This document shows, piece after piece, positions 19,883 to 31,959 of a stretch of DNA of 64,000 nt. Every line of letters starts with the position of its first letter. The first letter of the stretch is position 1. Source of the stretch: Mya arenaria (Eukaryota; Mollusca; Bivalvia; Myida; Myidae); NCBI RefSeq assembly GCF_026914265.1, contig NC_069125.1, forward strand, positions 1,425,556 through 1,489,555. Direction: 5' to 3'. Below the pieces are notes generated by a model, which saw nothing but the letters and a program-made list of their open reading frames with translations, had not been told where the DNA came from and ran no database searches. A program made the translations under genes and the position numbers.

Positions 19883-22800
19883 TTAATTATCTGTAGTAAT
19901 CATGGGGCCAGCCCCTTCCCTAGCCAATTTCCTGTTCAGATATCTGGTTCTGGCTGCCTTGATCTCATCATCTGTAGTTTTTCGTGCCCACTTCGATTTC
20001 TTCATATCTTGATTTTCTTTTTCACTCGAGTCACGTTTGTTATCGATCTTACTGTCCGGTTTTCTAGGTTTCTCAGTGTGAGGTTTATTTCCTGAATTAC
20101 TTTTCATGGGAGATGATCCGGAAACGATATCTTTATTCTTTTTCTTATCTTTTCCTTTACCATTGTGTCTATCTCTAGACCTTGACCTTTCAACTCTATT
20201 GTGCTGTCGATCTTTGGACCTTGACCTTCCTTTTCTATCTGACCTTGACCTTTCTTTCCTCTTTGCAGAATCCTTATCTTGTGACCTTGACCTTCGTCTG
20301 TCTCTATCCATTAACCTTAAGTCTGACTCCCTGTCCCTGATAGGTCTCCTATTCCTGGACCTACTCCTTGATGACCTTGACCTTTGTCGCCTTGGAGATC
20401 GTGACCTTGGTCTCTTAGGAGATCGTGATCTTTGTTGTCTTTTAGGAGATCGTGACCTTTGCCTTTTAGGTGATCGTGACCTTTGTCTCCTAGGAGATCG
20501 TGATCTTTGTCTCCTTGGTGATTTTGATCTCCTTTTAGGTGACCTTGAGCGTGGTCTCTTAGAGTTCTTTTTTCTAGTGTCTGTGTCACTCTCACTACTA
20601 CTTTCTCGCTGTCTGTATTTTCTTGTGGATTTAGTGGAGGATTTGAATGTGAGAATGTCCTTAGTGGATGGGGGTTGTGGCTTTGACCTTGATGAAGGCT
20701 CCGAATCACTATCAGAGCCACTTTCTGAAGATGAGGCTTGCTTTTTTCTGCAATGAGAAATAGTCATATTTTGATTACAATTAAATAAGAACTTAATTAC
20801 ATTGACTATTGAACAGTTTGGGGCACTTCTATCTTAACCCAGGATGATTACTTGAACCATATTAAGTAGAAATGGGTCTTAGAGTACTTTAATGAGTTGT
20901 CAGTTTTGGCATCAAATAAAAACTATTTTGCACAAGAGAAAAAGGTCAACTACCTTAAAACAATCAATGACCATAAAACAACATTACACTCAGGCCACTT
21001 CACTTGGCAACGACATTCTATTTACTAATTATAAGAAACTATAACTATCTCATTAAAACCAGATCCCCAATACACGCTTCATGAGGTTACGCACTGAACG
21101 TAATGAAATGAAGACAAGTGAATGTCACGATTTGGTTTTAATGAGATTGAAACTATGACATCATATTTCTTGCTTACACCATATTTATGAGAGAACCAGT
21201 TCTGCTTGTCCCTATTTATTTATTAATGCATATAATAGGCCTATTGTTCAGAACGTCGCTAAAGTTAACAACGCTGTTAATGTCATTGTTTAAAAAGTGA
21301 AATATTTTATGGTATGCTTATATATTTATTTGCATTAAATATGAACAACGTAAACAGTTTTCTCATATCTTGTTGAAAATAACTGCAGATCACAGGGGTA
21401 TCCATTTAACTTCGAGAGCCATCAAGATTTTAAAGTTAACAACAATGACGTTAAGAACGCTATATTTACACCTCAACTTCCATTCCCTAAATAAACTGCC
21501 TTTCCGCAATTGCGTTTATCAATCGATGAATGCAACATCTTCGGATATGTTCGGATCGCAATTCGTCGCATAACAATATACATGAAAGTCTTTGATCCTG
21601 TTAATGTTTGTATTGTGTCAGCAGGTGCCGTTAAATATAAATAAACATTTTAGAAAGTGTTGAATCATGATATGTTAAATGTTTCGTTGCCATAAGTGTT
21701 TCAATTTTACGTTTAAAAGTGATTTTAAGCGGTTGATCTTTTCCCGCGTTATCGTGACATCATTTGATAAAACGTTTCCGGTAACAGTCGGGTCGTTCTA
21801 TTTACAGAATGGGTGAAAAAGGATTACTGAAAGATTTTCTTAAGTGAAATAAAGTATTTTTTAACAATTCTTCAATGAAATAATGCACTATTGGTGTAAA
21901 TATAAGTAATGAATTGCGGGATTGATTTCATTATCGGGGATATGAACGCAATTTGCCTGGTCAAAGTATGCATGGAGTCCTTCGGACTCCACACACTTTG
22001 ACCAGCCCAATTGCGTTCATACCCCGATAATGACATCAATCCCACAATTCATTCCTTATATCCCTTGACCTATAAAATATCTAGAATGTTTTCTGGGGAC
22101 ACTCTTATCAACCATCATATCGAAATACAACTCAATATCATTAAAAAATAACAAATTTAATAATTAAATAAATATCATTTCGAAATGCCAATTAGTTATA
22201 ATATTTATTTTGAAACTAAATGATTGACTTTTCACATTTATTTAGACACAGCTAGTTACAATTTGATTTCAAGTCTTGAAGTGTTTTTCTCACTTTTAGG
22301 ATGTGGCCCGGGATGTTATGATTGAAAAAAATGAGACATTTTCACTAAAATTAGGAATTCCAATTTTGCCTAGAAAAAAACAAAAAAGCTTTTAAAGTAT
22401 AGACATTATAAATAAATCAGCTTTTAAAGTATAGACATTATAAATAAATCAGCTTTAAAGTATAGACATCATAAATAAATCAGCTTTAAAGTATAGACAT
22501 TATAAATAAATCAGCTTTAAAGTATAGACATTATAAATAAATCAGCTTTAAAGTATATACAGAAAAGATAAATAAACAAAGTGTTTCATAATACAATAAC
22601 GATATGGCGGTACATGTTATTTATTTGAAAATATAAAAAGTAATTTCAAAACAAAACAAAATTCAAACTCGTTAAAAAAATATAATTTTGGATAAGAAAT
22701 GTAGCCGAAATATGGCCCCAAATTGGTCAGAAAAAACAACTGTTTTGAAATAAACGCAGTCTTTAACTAAAATTTTAAACCAAAATTTTGCTGTATGCTC

Positions 22801-25800
22801 CTTAATATGATGGCCCCTTAATTAGGTAAATAAACAGGTCTATCTTCAGCATGTCCCTTAATTAGGCAAATAAGCAGGTCTATCTTCAGTATGTCCCTTA
22901 ATTAGGTAAATAAGCAGGTCTATCTTCAGCATGTCCCTTAATTAGGTAAATAAGCAAGTCTATTTCAGCATGTCTTTCTTATCATAGAGTAAATGCAAGA
23001 AAGTACCAGGTAAATAAGCAGGTCTATATCAGCATGTCTTTCTTATCATAGAGTAAATGCAAGAAAGTACCAGGTAAATAAGCAGGTCTGTTTCAGCATG
23101 TCTTTCTTATCATAGAGTAAATGCAAGAAAGTACCAGGTAAATAAGCAGACCTATTTTCAGCATGTCTTTCTTATCATAGAGTAAATGCAAGAAAGTACC
23201 AGGTAAATAAGCAGGCCTATTTTCAGCATGTCTTTCTTATCATAGAGTAAATGCAAGAAAGTACCAGGTAAATAAGCAGGTATATTTTCAACATGTCTTT
23301 CTTATCATAGAGTAAATGCAAGAAAGTACCAGGTAAATAAGCAGGCCTATTTCAGCATGTCTTTCTTATCATAGAGTAAATGCAAGAAAGTACCAGGTAA
23401 ATAAGCAGGCCTATTTTCAGCATGTCTTTCTTATCATAGAGTTAATGTAAGAAAGTACCAGGTAAATAAGCAGGCCTATTTTCAGCATGTCTTTCTTATC
23501 ATAGAGTAAATGTAAGAAAGTACCAGGTAAATAAGCAGGCCTATTTTCAGCATGTCTTTCTTATCATAGAGTAAATGTAAGAAAGTACCAGGTAAATAAG
23601 CAGGCCTATTTTCAGCATGTCTTTCTTATCATAGAGTAAATGTAAGAAAGTACCAGGTAAATAAGCAGGCCTATTTTCAACATGTCTTTCTTATCATAGA
23701 GTAAATGTAAGAAAGTACCAGGTAAATAAGCAGGCCTATTTTCAGCATGTCTTTCTTATCATAGAGTAAATGTAAGAAAGTACCAGGTAAATAAGCAGGC
23801 CTATTTTCAACATGTCTTTCTTATCATAGAGTAAATGTAAGAAAGTACCAGGTAAATAAGCAGGCCTATTTTCAGCATGTCTTTCTTATCATAGAGTAAA
23901 TGCAAGAAAGTACCAGGTAAATAAGCAGGCCTATTTTCAACATGTCTTTCTTATCATAGAGTAAATGTAAGAAAGTACCAGGTAAATAAGCAGGCCTATT
24001 TTCAACATGTCTTTCTTATCATAGAGTAAATGTAAGAAAGTACCAGGTAAATAAGCAGGCCTATTTTCAACATGTCTTTCTTATCATAGAGTAAATGCAA
24101 GAAAGTACCAGGTAAATAAGCAGGCCTATTTTCAACATGTCATTCTTATCATAGAGTAAATGCATAAAAGTACCAATCTTTACACAATCAGTCACTTGGT
24201 ACTCTAAGCCATGAACCCAACATTGGAGCAAACACAGCTCCTTAGTCAATTTAGACTTGCACAATATAGTTTGTAATATGTTGCACTTAACCAGGAATAC
24301 TAACTAGCATAAACAAAACTACAGCCATACCTGACAGTTGTAGATGGCTTCGGGCTGTCTGAATCAGAGTCTGATGATTCTGGCTCCTTTTTAACTTTAA
24401 CTTCCTCTCTGAAAAAATGAAATACACTAAACATATACATGCATGTTCAGAAAAAAATATTATCAATGTATTTAAGGGTCAATTTATCTGAAAAAAATGT
24501 TCTTAGTTCCTGGTGTTGCAAAAAGTATCAACTCCTGTTACATTTATATAATCCCTATAAACCAGTTACAGCAGACATTGATTATTTAATCATAAAAGAT
24601 GTCGCAATCATGAAATAATTTCATTATATATCTTAACTAAATGAATCTCAATGTTAATTGTGCACACTTATAAGCTTCGTTTTTTGTATCACGTGCTATA
24701 ATTAATCCCATTAGCATTTATGATATAAAAAATATCACATTCGTGGTCACTCAACATAAAATGACACGCCTTAAATAAATTCATCATTGACTAAAAGGCT
24801 CTTTAAAAAGTACTGAAGATTTATCAATTAAAGGGGTACAATATGTTTTACACTTGATAGATGCACAAAAGAAACATTTCAATGCATTATCATGTTCGAG
24901 TTTAATGACATAACAAAAAAAACATATATGATTTGTTTACACATAAAAACTATAAAAGTGTCCATAGGACACAGATGCAGTAGGAAACGAAAATCAAGGT
25001 GCACAACCTTATCATACCATTAACATTCCCCAATGGTTTCATGAATCTAGGTAATATAGTTTTAGAGCTTTTAGCGACAAAAGTCCAGAAAAGCATATTT
25101 TTGCTAATTCAAGGGCCTTAATTCTTGTTTTACTAGGTGCAGCCGGAAACAATACACCAGTTGCACAACTTCATCACCCAATTAACATTCCCCTATGGTT
25201 TCATGACTCATAACGTAATACAGTTTTAGAGTTTTGAGCGACACAAATTTGCATAATAATTACGGAATCACAGACAGAACCACGGATGCAGGGATGGACG
25301 AGGGCAAATCTATATGCACCCCATCATTGTTGGAGCATAAAAGATTTGCCTTTATAACTGGATTTTCAATTAATATCTATGTGGCCACAGTTAAAAAAGT
25401 GCCAACACAGTGCTAATATATTTTTTTTCTGTACACAAATCATATGCTTTTTTGTTTTGATCATTAAAATCAATCGAGTTAAAGATAAAAATGCATTTAA
25501 ATTAATACCAGGGTATTGTTATTTTACATCCATTAATTGTAAACCTTTATTGTGCCCCATCGAGGCTTAATACAGGAAAATCTGCTTGACAAATGGCCTT
25601 ACTCTTTCTTGATTGGCTCATTCGTGGTCTCGTCCAGAATATATCTGTAGAAGCCAGACAGATCCTGCTGCTTGGTTACATCTCGTAAGGCTGGAGAATG
25701 GAACATTAAAATCATATAAGATTGCAATATCTTGCAAATGCAATTAATGAAATTGTTATAATAGAATTATGAATTGCCAGGGAAAGCCAAAAGGTTATAT

Positions 25801-28800
25801 CTACTTCCTAATTTAATGTCATTTTGAACCTTATCAATGTAATCCTTAAGCATGGCTACCATACATTTTGTATGGAACTATACAAGTCTTTTCACAATTA
25901 TGTCCCTTTTTCTATTGAATTTTAACGAAAATATATCATTTGTCTTCTCAATGTACATTCAGTTGGTTGACGTTCAAAAGCTCCACCTATTGGAGAAGTT
26001 TCGATAATAAGATGATACACGACCTAATTATCGGATAAGGAGATTACCGATTATAAATGGCTAATTGCGATGTTTTGACTGCTGGAACAGTGCCCAAATA
26101 CTTGCTGACTGACAGATTTACAATATGCTAAAAATTGTCAGCGAAGTCAATGTTGCTTTGATATTACAAATGGACAAGGTCTGGGAATTTTAGGCGACCA
26201 CTTCGTCCAAGTCGCCCCCTTGCAAGAGCTCTGTCAAAGACTAATAGTTAACGTTATACAGTAACATGATGATAAATGCAATCATACTCAACAGCAGGAT
26301 TGGTTTATGAAATGCGGACAGCAGAATGTGTTAAAATTTGCACCTAGCTACATGAAAACCCCATACTATTGAGAGGTTAATTATTGTATGGTAAGTCAGT
26401 GTACCCAATTGAAATATAGAGTACTAAGAGGAAGAGCAGAATCCTGGAGAAGTCATGGTATAAGTATTTTGTTGAAATTCCACTAAATCTAATGTCTATG
26501 AAATTTTTCTTCAACATCCCTCCCATCATAAACAATAGCGCCAACTGTCACAAAAATATGCCCGTCCTATTTTTAGGACGCCATGTTTTGGGATAGCTGG
26601 TTGTAAGTCAGCTAAATTTCGAAAACTGACACTGTAAATACTCTTTTTGTCAATTCAAGGGTCATAACTTTTGATGAATGAGGGGACAGTTATAGAGTCT
26701 GACTGAGATATTCTGAATATAACATAACATAAACATTCTGACCAAATTTGGTGATGATTGGACAAGGGCTTCTAAAGTTATTAATCAGATAAGACTGATT
26801 TTATGTAATTTCTCTTAAGAGAGATAACTCTTTCATGACTCAAGCACAATGGCTGTCCACGATATTATGCCCATACACATTCTGACCAAATTTGGTGATC
26901 ATTGGACAAAGTTATTCATCGGACAAGACCAATCTGATTTATAAGCATACCTTCTAGCTCAGCCTCTCTCTTCTCACGCTCCTCTTCCTCTTGTCTTTCC
27001 TCCATCTTTTTCTTGTACGTGGACGTTACAAACACCTCCTTGTCGGCATACTCATCCCCCTCTGCCTCCCGTTCCTTCTGGATCTTTCTCTCTGCACGAC
27101 GTTCATCCTCCATCTTTCTTTTCTCACTTGCCTTCAGCAATTGCTCAATGTAACGGGGCTGTTGAGAAAAATGTTAAAATTTAATGTTGCAGGCATAGGG
27201 AGAAAAATTGGAAATGAGTACCTGCCCAAAATATTTGTATGTTTTATGGCTTCAGTAGCTAACAGTAAAGAACATACATAGACACTCAAATTCATGCATA
27301 TAACCTTCAATATTTATGATTTATGTGATTAAGATGTGGCAAGAGGATCTGACCATATGATGTCGGTCATTGGAAAGAGTCATATGTAATAATATGTAAC
27401 TTAAGCTTACTACAGGTATTAAAGAAAATCAAATAATTAGACTTTGGACGTAAAACTTAAATACTCAGAACTGTAGCACAGTCTGAGCCAATAAATATAT
27501 ATTAAAATCATTTAACTGTAGAACTGTCTGAGTCAAGAATGCGAAATCATAAAACTGAGGCACAGGCTGGGTCAAGAAATGTGAAATCATAAAACTAGGG
27601 CACAGACTGGATCAAGAAATGTGAATTAATAAAACTGTGGCACAGTCTCAGTCAAGAAATGTGAAACCATAAAACTGTGGCTCAGTCTCAGTCAAGAAAT
27701 GTGAAATCATAAAACTATGGCAGTCTCAGTCAAGAAATGTGAAATTAGAAAATTGTGGCACAGACTATTTCAAGAAATGTGAAATCATAAAACTATGGCA
27801 AAGTCTCAGTCAAGAAATGTGAAATTACAAAATTGTGGCACAGACTATTTCAAGAAATGTGAAATCATTAACATGTGGCACAGTCTGAGGTAATTTATAT
27901 GAAAAAGATCTATAACACATTTATTACCTTGTTATCACCGATTTTCTTTGATTGTCGTTTTTTCTCCTCCTTCTTGCTGACCATCTCATCGTAGACATTA
28001 TCGTATTCAAACACACTCGGGTCCTCAGCCAAGGCCTTGTCAATGTTTAACTGAGTCTGAAATAGTTTTAAATTCAGTAATTGATTATTGATAATGTGAC
28101 TGCACTGCATTGTGAAATTTGTGTAAAAATTGACGTAGAAAACATATTCATGTATGTTTCAAAAACATTCAACTATGTTTACTGACACCATGTGTCATAG
28201 AAATTTTAATTCAACGTTAAAGTCAATTTGACAAAATTGACTGTTTTTACCTGCTTCTGATGTAACAAAAGCTCCCGTTTAAACAGATTTTTTATACATT
28301 CTCCAAATATGACATATAACGGGCAAATTTAACAACGAGACAACTTCAGTTCAATTAAAATTAGAGTCTAGGGGGTCAATTCAAGTAGTTTGGTTTACAG
28401 GGATGACTTGTACCATAGGATTGCACTGCTTTAAATCCTTCACAAGTAAAAATTGATCCTAAGATTCTTCAAGGCACTAGATACAATGGCAAGGAAAAAA
28501 GAAAACTGTCAAAAATTTAAATAAAATTTATTTGTTGTGTACAACACATTGAATCTTACTTACTGATGTATTCCATCGGTTACAACACATGTATTTTTTG
28601 CAGATTTTTGCGAATTTTTCCAATTCAAAATTTACTGGGTATGTCTACCATGTAAATACCATGTTAATTTAAAAATGGTGTCAGTATATGTATCTGTACT
28701 AATCATGTGACTTTCACAAGCTGCATATACACATACTTGGAAACATATACACTATTATTTTTAAACAGGGAAACTCAGCATGGATAGCAACAAAAAAATC

Positions 28801-30642
28801 TTTTAATCATGTAAATTGATGTATTATCAGCCTCAGAGAAATTCATAATGACAATTCTATGCTTGTTCTAAGGAAATACTGCATTTTATGATTATGGAAC
28901 CATCTGGTGTCTAGTCCCTTTGAAACAGCCCACAGGTAAACCTTTCTCAAGGACAGCTTTATATCAAGTGGTATCAATAATTACCTGTTTCTTGATCACT
29001 TTACAACTGTTAGAGGTGACTCCATACTTTGATGTTATTCCTTTCTGGGTATCTGCCTCCTGAATAGGACGTACATGTAATATTTGTATCATTCTTTACC
29101 TACTAGCAGATTTTAATCTATACCAACAATGAACATGTCACTTTTACTATTTAAGAAGAACTCGTTTTCGCCTGAATAGAAACATGTATATTTGTATAAT
29201 TCTTTACTTACAAGCAATTTTAATCTATAACTACAATGAACATGTCACTTTTACTATTTTAGCAGAACTCATTTTCGCTGACAATGTCACAAATGTTTTC
29301 ATCTTTTTATCTTACATTTCTGTTGTCGTCATCGTCATCATCCCCAAACACATTGGCCACAACAGGTTTGTCAGAGTTTTTTACTGTTCTAGGAACAAAC
29401 AATCCATACCTGTGAAAGTTAAATTGAAATCATCATTATACCCCGAAATAAAACAAGTTCAGCACGAGTGATCATCGAATATGACATACCCCGAAATAAA
29501 ACAAGTTCAGCACGAGTGATCATCGAAATTGAGAGCATTCTTGACCAAGTCTGAGAACTATATGTTTATATATCATAAACAAGCCCAAATATATAAAAGT
29601 ACTGTACTTACCAATTATCAATAGTACAATTGGTTTTTGACAATACCTGAATTGTTGTTTCATTCTTGTACAATAACTCTTAATCCTTAACTATGCTTAA
29701 GTTATGTGTATGTTTGAAGTTATTTAGTGTTGTTGTTGCTTTCGGCCAATAATGTTAGCTAAAACAACTGAAAACCTCCGAATGTATAAATAACCTCAAA
29801 GGTAAAATTGGCAGAAATAAATTCAACTAGAGGCAAGAAGAAAAACAACTAGCAGGTTAAATCGATGATCATTTATGATCAAATACAATTGATACAATTG
29901 ATTGTTGCTGATTTCAGGCCCAACTAGTCAATTTTTTATCAAAATCAATCATCGGAGCATCACCAGCCAACACTCATAAAATTTCGGGCTCAACTCAATA
30001 ACTATCAAAGCCAGAACTATGGAACTACTACATACACAATTAAGACTCTTGGATGATCAATCTCAAATTCTTACATTAGTGCTTGGCATCATTGAGCCCT
30101 TTTGTATAAAATTCAAAACTTGTGCAAATGTGAAAAGCAGTCACAGCATGTTCCGTCAGAATTTTTGCATTTCTAGTACTGATTATGTGTTAGGGTATAT
30201 AAAATATGATTATGATTTAGGCCCCAAATCGCTAACCTATCTTCAAACCGCTGTGAGTTGGACAAATGAATCCATTAAAGATAAATTTAATTTTAATCTT
30301 AATATGTACATACTGAATGCAGTCCCGGAAAAATAATTTAAATACTTTCTCAATGCATTATCGTCAATGTGTACATTCTCCCACCCAAAGCCCAACAGCT
30401 ATCATTCAGACGTCATTCAGATATCTATAAAATTAGTGGTATGTCGCCTAAAATCAATAATCGTTCACAAACGTAGAATAGAAGTAATATACTAAAATTA
30501 AAAAAAGAGGTTGGCAATACATCTTTATGAACTATTTAAGGATTAATATTCTCTTTCACAACTGCATTATATATTGCTTGTTTTCTGGGAAAATAACACA
30601 AATATAACGTAAACATCATTACTTCTTGTCGGGCGCAGCCAT
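19883..30642 (-). CDS. NSRP1: NSRP1: nuclear speckle splicing regulatory protein 1
   Basis: Eight coding exons, all phases compatible: 30642-30623, 29409-29316, 29059-28985, 28056-27928, 27158-26951, 25690-25603, 24408-24331, 20747-19883, giving 518 aa (human protein 558). Family landmarks appear in order. KKYGLFVPR and an acidic VFGDDDDDD open the protein. KALAEDPSVFEYDNVYDEM lies at about 70-88. A coiled-coil region (YIEQLLKASEKRK, EAFVTS-like EVFVTSTYKKK, EEEEREKRE) runs from about 109 to 175, with DVTKQQDLSGFYRYIL at about 179-194. An RS-rich region follows at about 295-364, and the C-terminal KSKWARKTTDDEIKAARTRY box ends the protein. In vertebrates it is a nuclear-speckle protein that modulates alternative splicing. 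The first exon codes for only six residues plus two bases. Introns 4 and 7 carry minisatellites. Confidence 0.95.
20348..20557 (-). repeat. coding minisatellite for RSRSPKRQ octads in NSRP1
   Basis: Within the last exon, 24-bp units encode RSRSPKRQ/RSRSPRRQ-type octads, with seven recognisable repeats and one extra Gln. Such RS dipeptides are typical splicing-factor phosphorylation sites. The antisense strand is also open here, but only because the repeat is biased. Confidence 0.85.
21899..22070. repeat. large imperfect hairpin (fold-back element)
   Basis: Arms of about 80 bp meet at GGAGTCC-TTC-GGACTCC near 21977-21993. The left arm reads ATTGCGGGATTGAT..ATTATCGGGG..GAACGCAATT and the right arm is its inverse with few mismatches. 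It lies in intron 7 of NSRP1. Confidence 0.9.
22386..22560. repeat. 31-33-bp tandem repeat, about 5-6 copies
   Basis: Unit AGCTTTAAAGTATAGACATT followed by ATAAATAAATC, nearly identical between copies. It is in NSRP1 intron 7. Confidence 0.92.
22795..24170. repeat. composite minisatellite: 40-bp units turning into 65-bp units
   Basis: About four 40-bp units (ATGTCCCTTAATTAGGTAAA, TAAGCAGGTCTATCTTCAGC) at 22795-22960 are followed by about 18-19 units of 65 bp. The 65-bp units keep the 'aggtaaataagcagg.ctat..ttcagcatgt' part but carry 'ctttcttatcatagagtaaatg' plus 'aagaaagtacc' in place of 'cccttaatt'. The array is in NSRP1 intron 7. Confidence 0.93.
24990..25330. repeat. dispersed repeat with two tandem halves
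   Basis: 'ttgcacaac.t.atca...attaacattcccc.atggtttcatga' occurs twice, at about 25000-25045 and 25158-25210. The end reads 'acagacagaaccacggatg.aggatggacgagggcaaatctatatg', the usual style of a molluscan non-coding repeat. It lies in NSRP1 intron 6. Confidence 0.5.
26640..26935. repeat. dispersed repeat with two tandem halves
   Basis: 'cattctgaccaaatttggtgatgattggacaa' appears at about 26737 and again (gatcattggacaa) at about 26877. It lies in NSRP1 intron 5, close to the exon 5 donor. Confidence 0.55.
27460..27900. repeat. ~42-bp tandem repeat, about 10 imperfect copies
   Basis: Unit approx. GAAATCATAAAACTGTGGCA followed by CAGTCTCAGTCAAGAAATGT. It fills intron 4 of NSRP1 almost to the exon 4 donor at 27927. 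Confidence 0.85.
28650..28925. repeat. dispersed repeat, copy 2 (relative at 2540-2775)
   Basis: Same block order as 2540-2775 and ending 'ctagtccctttgaa'. It lies in NSRP1 intron 3. Confidence 0.55.
29437..29528. repeat. recent direct duplication in NSRP1 intron 1
   Basis: 'ataccccgaaataaaacaag' followed by 'ttcagcacgagtgatcatcg' occurs twice, about 49 bp apart, with no visible differences over 40 bp. Confidence 0.85.
29730..29990. repeat. dispersed repeat, relative at 62088-62330
   Basis: Shared ordered blocks: 'aacaactgaa', 'gaattaataaat/gaatgtataaat', 'aatcgatgatca.ttatga', 'caattgattgt', 'atttcaggcc.aac' and 'tcatcgga.catcaccag'. Non-coding. Both copies are intronic. Confidence 0.6.
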
Positions 30643-30722
30643 CTTGGAAAACTACACCGTATTGTTAACTGCCTATACCGCATAGTATAAACGAAGTGCG
30701 GCCACGCCCCCTTCGCATTGCA
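30643..30722. promoter_or_regulatory. divergent promoter shared by NSRP1 and the small membrane-protein gene
   Basis: Only 80 bp separate the two start codons (30642 minus, 30723 plus). A YY1-type motif (CCAAGATGGCTGCG, minus strand) contains the NSRP1 start codon itself. An Sp/KLF-like GGCCACGCCCCC lies at about 30700-30711. No TATA box is apparent. The shared use is inferred from geometry. Confidence 0.65.
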
Positions 30723-31618
30723 ATGGCATTGGCAGACGGATGGACATCGTCTCTTTCAAAGCAAAACCTTGGTAAGTACAAATGATTAAAACATAATTTA
30801 AATGTGTATATGATGTTTGTAAAACGCCTGTATTACGCCTAAGGTTTATCATTTAAGATTAAGATGTTAGACTGCTTTACTGAATGCGACAAATTAAGCG
30901 GTCACTGGCGATGTACATGTATATGTCAACATATATTTGAAATTGGTTCTAATGGATGCCGCTCTTAACATAAAATATAATGCGTGATCTGAGACCATAG
31001 CTACACGTCCGTCCAGCTGATACCCTCTACGCTGTACATAACCCGCGTTAGCTTTGTTTAAATGAATACCATTGGCGAATCCAGGGTTTAGCATTAGAGT
31101 GGGCATTGCTTAGGGGCGTTATCATTTGACCTGCACCCTTCTCTCAAAACCGAAACTTATGTGGTGTAAAGTGTTTGCAGGAGGTTGGGGGAGTATACTC
31201 CCCCAATAAAAAAATGCAGCTATGAATGAATTGAAATAAATTCCCATCGTTTTACCCGATGGCCCACGGCTTAACTTAATGCAAGCGCTCACATGGGCTA
31301 TAGCACAGACCCGATGGACCTGTACATTTTTGGCATAGTATAACAGTATTCATGAGTCTTCAGGTTTCCCTTTTGGATTATAAATTGCACTGGTTCAAAA
31401 TGAACTTCGTACAGATTAGCATCTGATTTCATATCTCGTGCATATATTAGCTGCAGCTTGTGCCAATAACTTCACACACACTCAACTATTCTATTTTATT
31501 TACAGGTTTGACAATCGGTATTTCCTGCCTTTTGTTCGTCATCTATGTGGCGCTGGCTGTGATCGTTTACCGACCAAGACGTGTGCCAACGGACGGCCGC
31601 CAGTCTCAGATTACGTAA
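30723..31618 (+). CDS. 53-aa single-pass small membrane protein
   Basis: Two exons, 30723-30771 and 31506-31618, join in frame (CCTTG|GTAAGT ... TTTACAG|GTTTG). The N-terminus is short and polar (MALADGWTSSLSKQNLG). One hydrophobic segment of about 21 residues (LTIGISCLLFVIYVALAVIV) is followed by a positively charged tail, YRPRRVPTDGRQSQIT, which suggests an N-out/C-in orientation by the positive-inside rule. Its ATG lies 80 bp from that of NSRP1 on the other strand. The 3' half of exon 2 is duplicated just downstream. It resembles small integral membrane proteins in layout, but I could not name the family. Confidence 0.72.
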
Positions 31619-31702
31619 CGCGCACGTCATATACGTAACGCTTGTGGTGATCGTATGCCGGAAACGACTTGTACCCAGGGACGACCGCCAGTCTCAGATT
31701 AC
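31538..31702 (+). repeat. 77-bp tandem duplication of the end of the small-protein gene
   Basis: 31538-31614 and 31626-31702 align without gaps, 88 bp apart. The second copy keeps the same reading open: VIYVALAVIVYR..DGRQSQIT versus VIYVTLVVIVCR..DDRQSQIT, 19 of 26 residues identical. It lacks the stop and runs on to 31802. Confidence 0.85.
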
Positions 31703-31959
31703 ATGGACATTTTATATAAAAATAACTCTATATGAAATGCTGATAATTCGAATGCTTGCTACCATCTTTATGATGATGAAATTGGGCTTTAATTACTCAT
31801 AGACATGTGTTACTCATAACATATATTACTGTGTTGTTGTTGTTGTTGTTATTTTGGCATAAACTGCAACGAGCTTTAAATATTTTCTTCTTAAACATGT
31901 GATACTAATTAACTAAGTCAGTTTTATTTATTTTCTCCCTTTTTCGTCGAAACGTGAAA

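Noticed and set aside
20106-20756. 216-aa plus-strand frame rich in Asp-Leu-Asp
   Set aside because: It is the antisense of the NSRP1 RS repeat; the open frame follows from the repeat's codon bias.
27460-27900. Possible coding repeat next to NSRP1 exon 4
   Set aside because: Units contain stops in all frames and lie past the exon 4 donor; unlike the PLAT 3' array, no unit overlaps coding sequence.
30019-30336. 105-aa plus-strand frame inside NSRP1 intron 1
   Set aside because: No domain, no splice context, and no composition typical of coding; kept as chance unless homologues are found.
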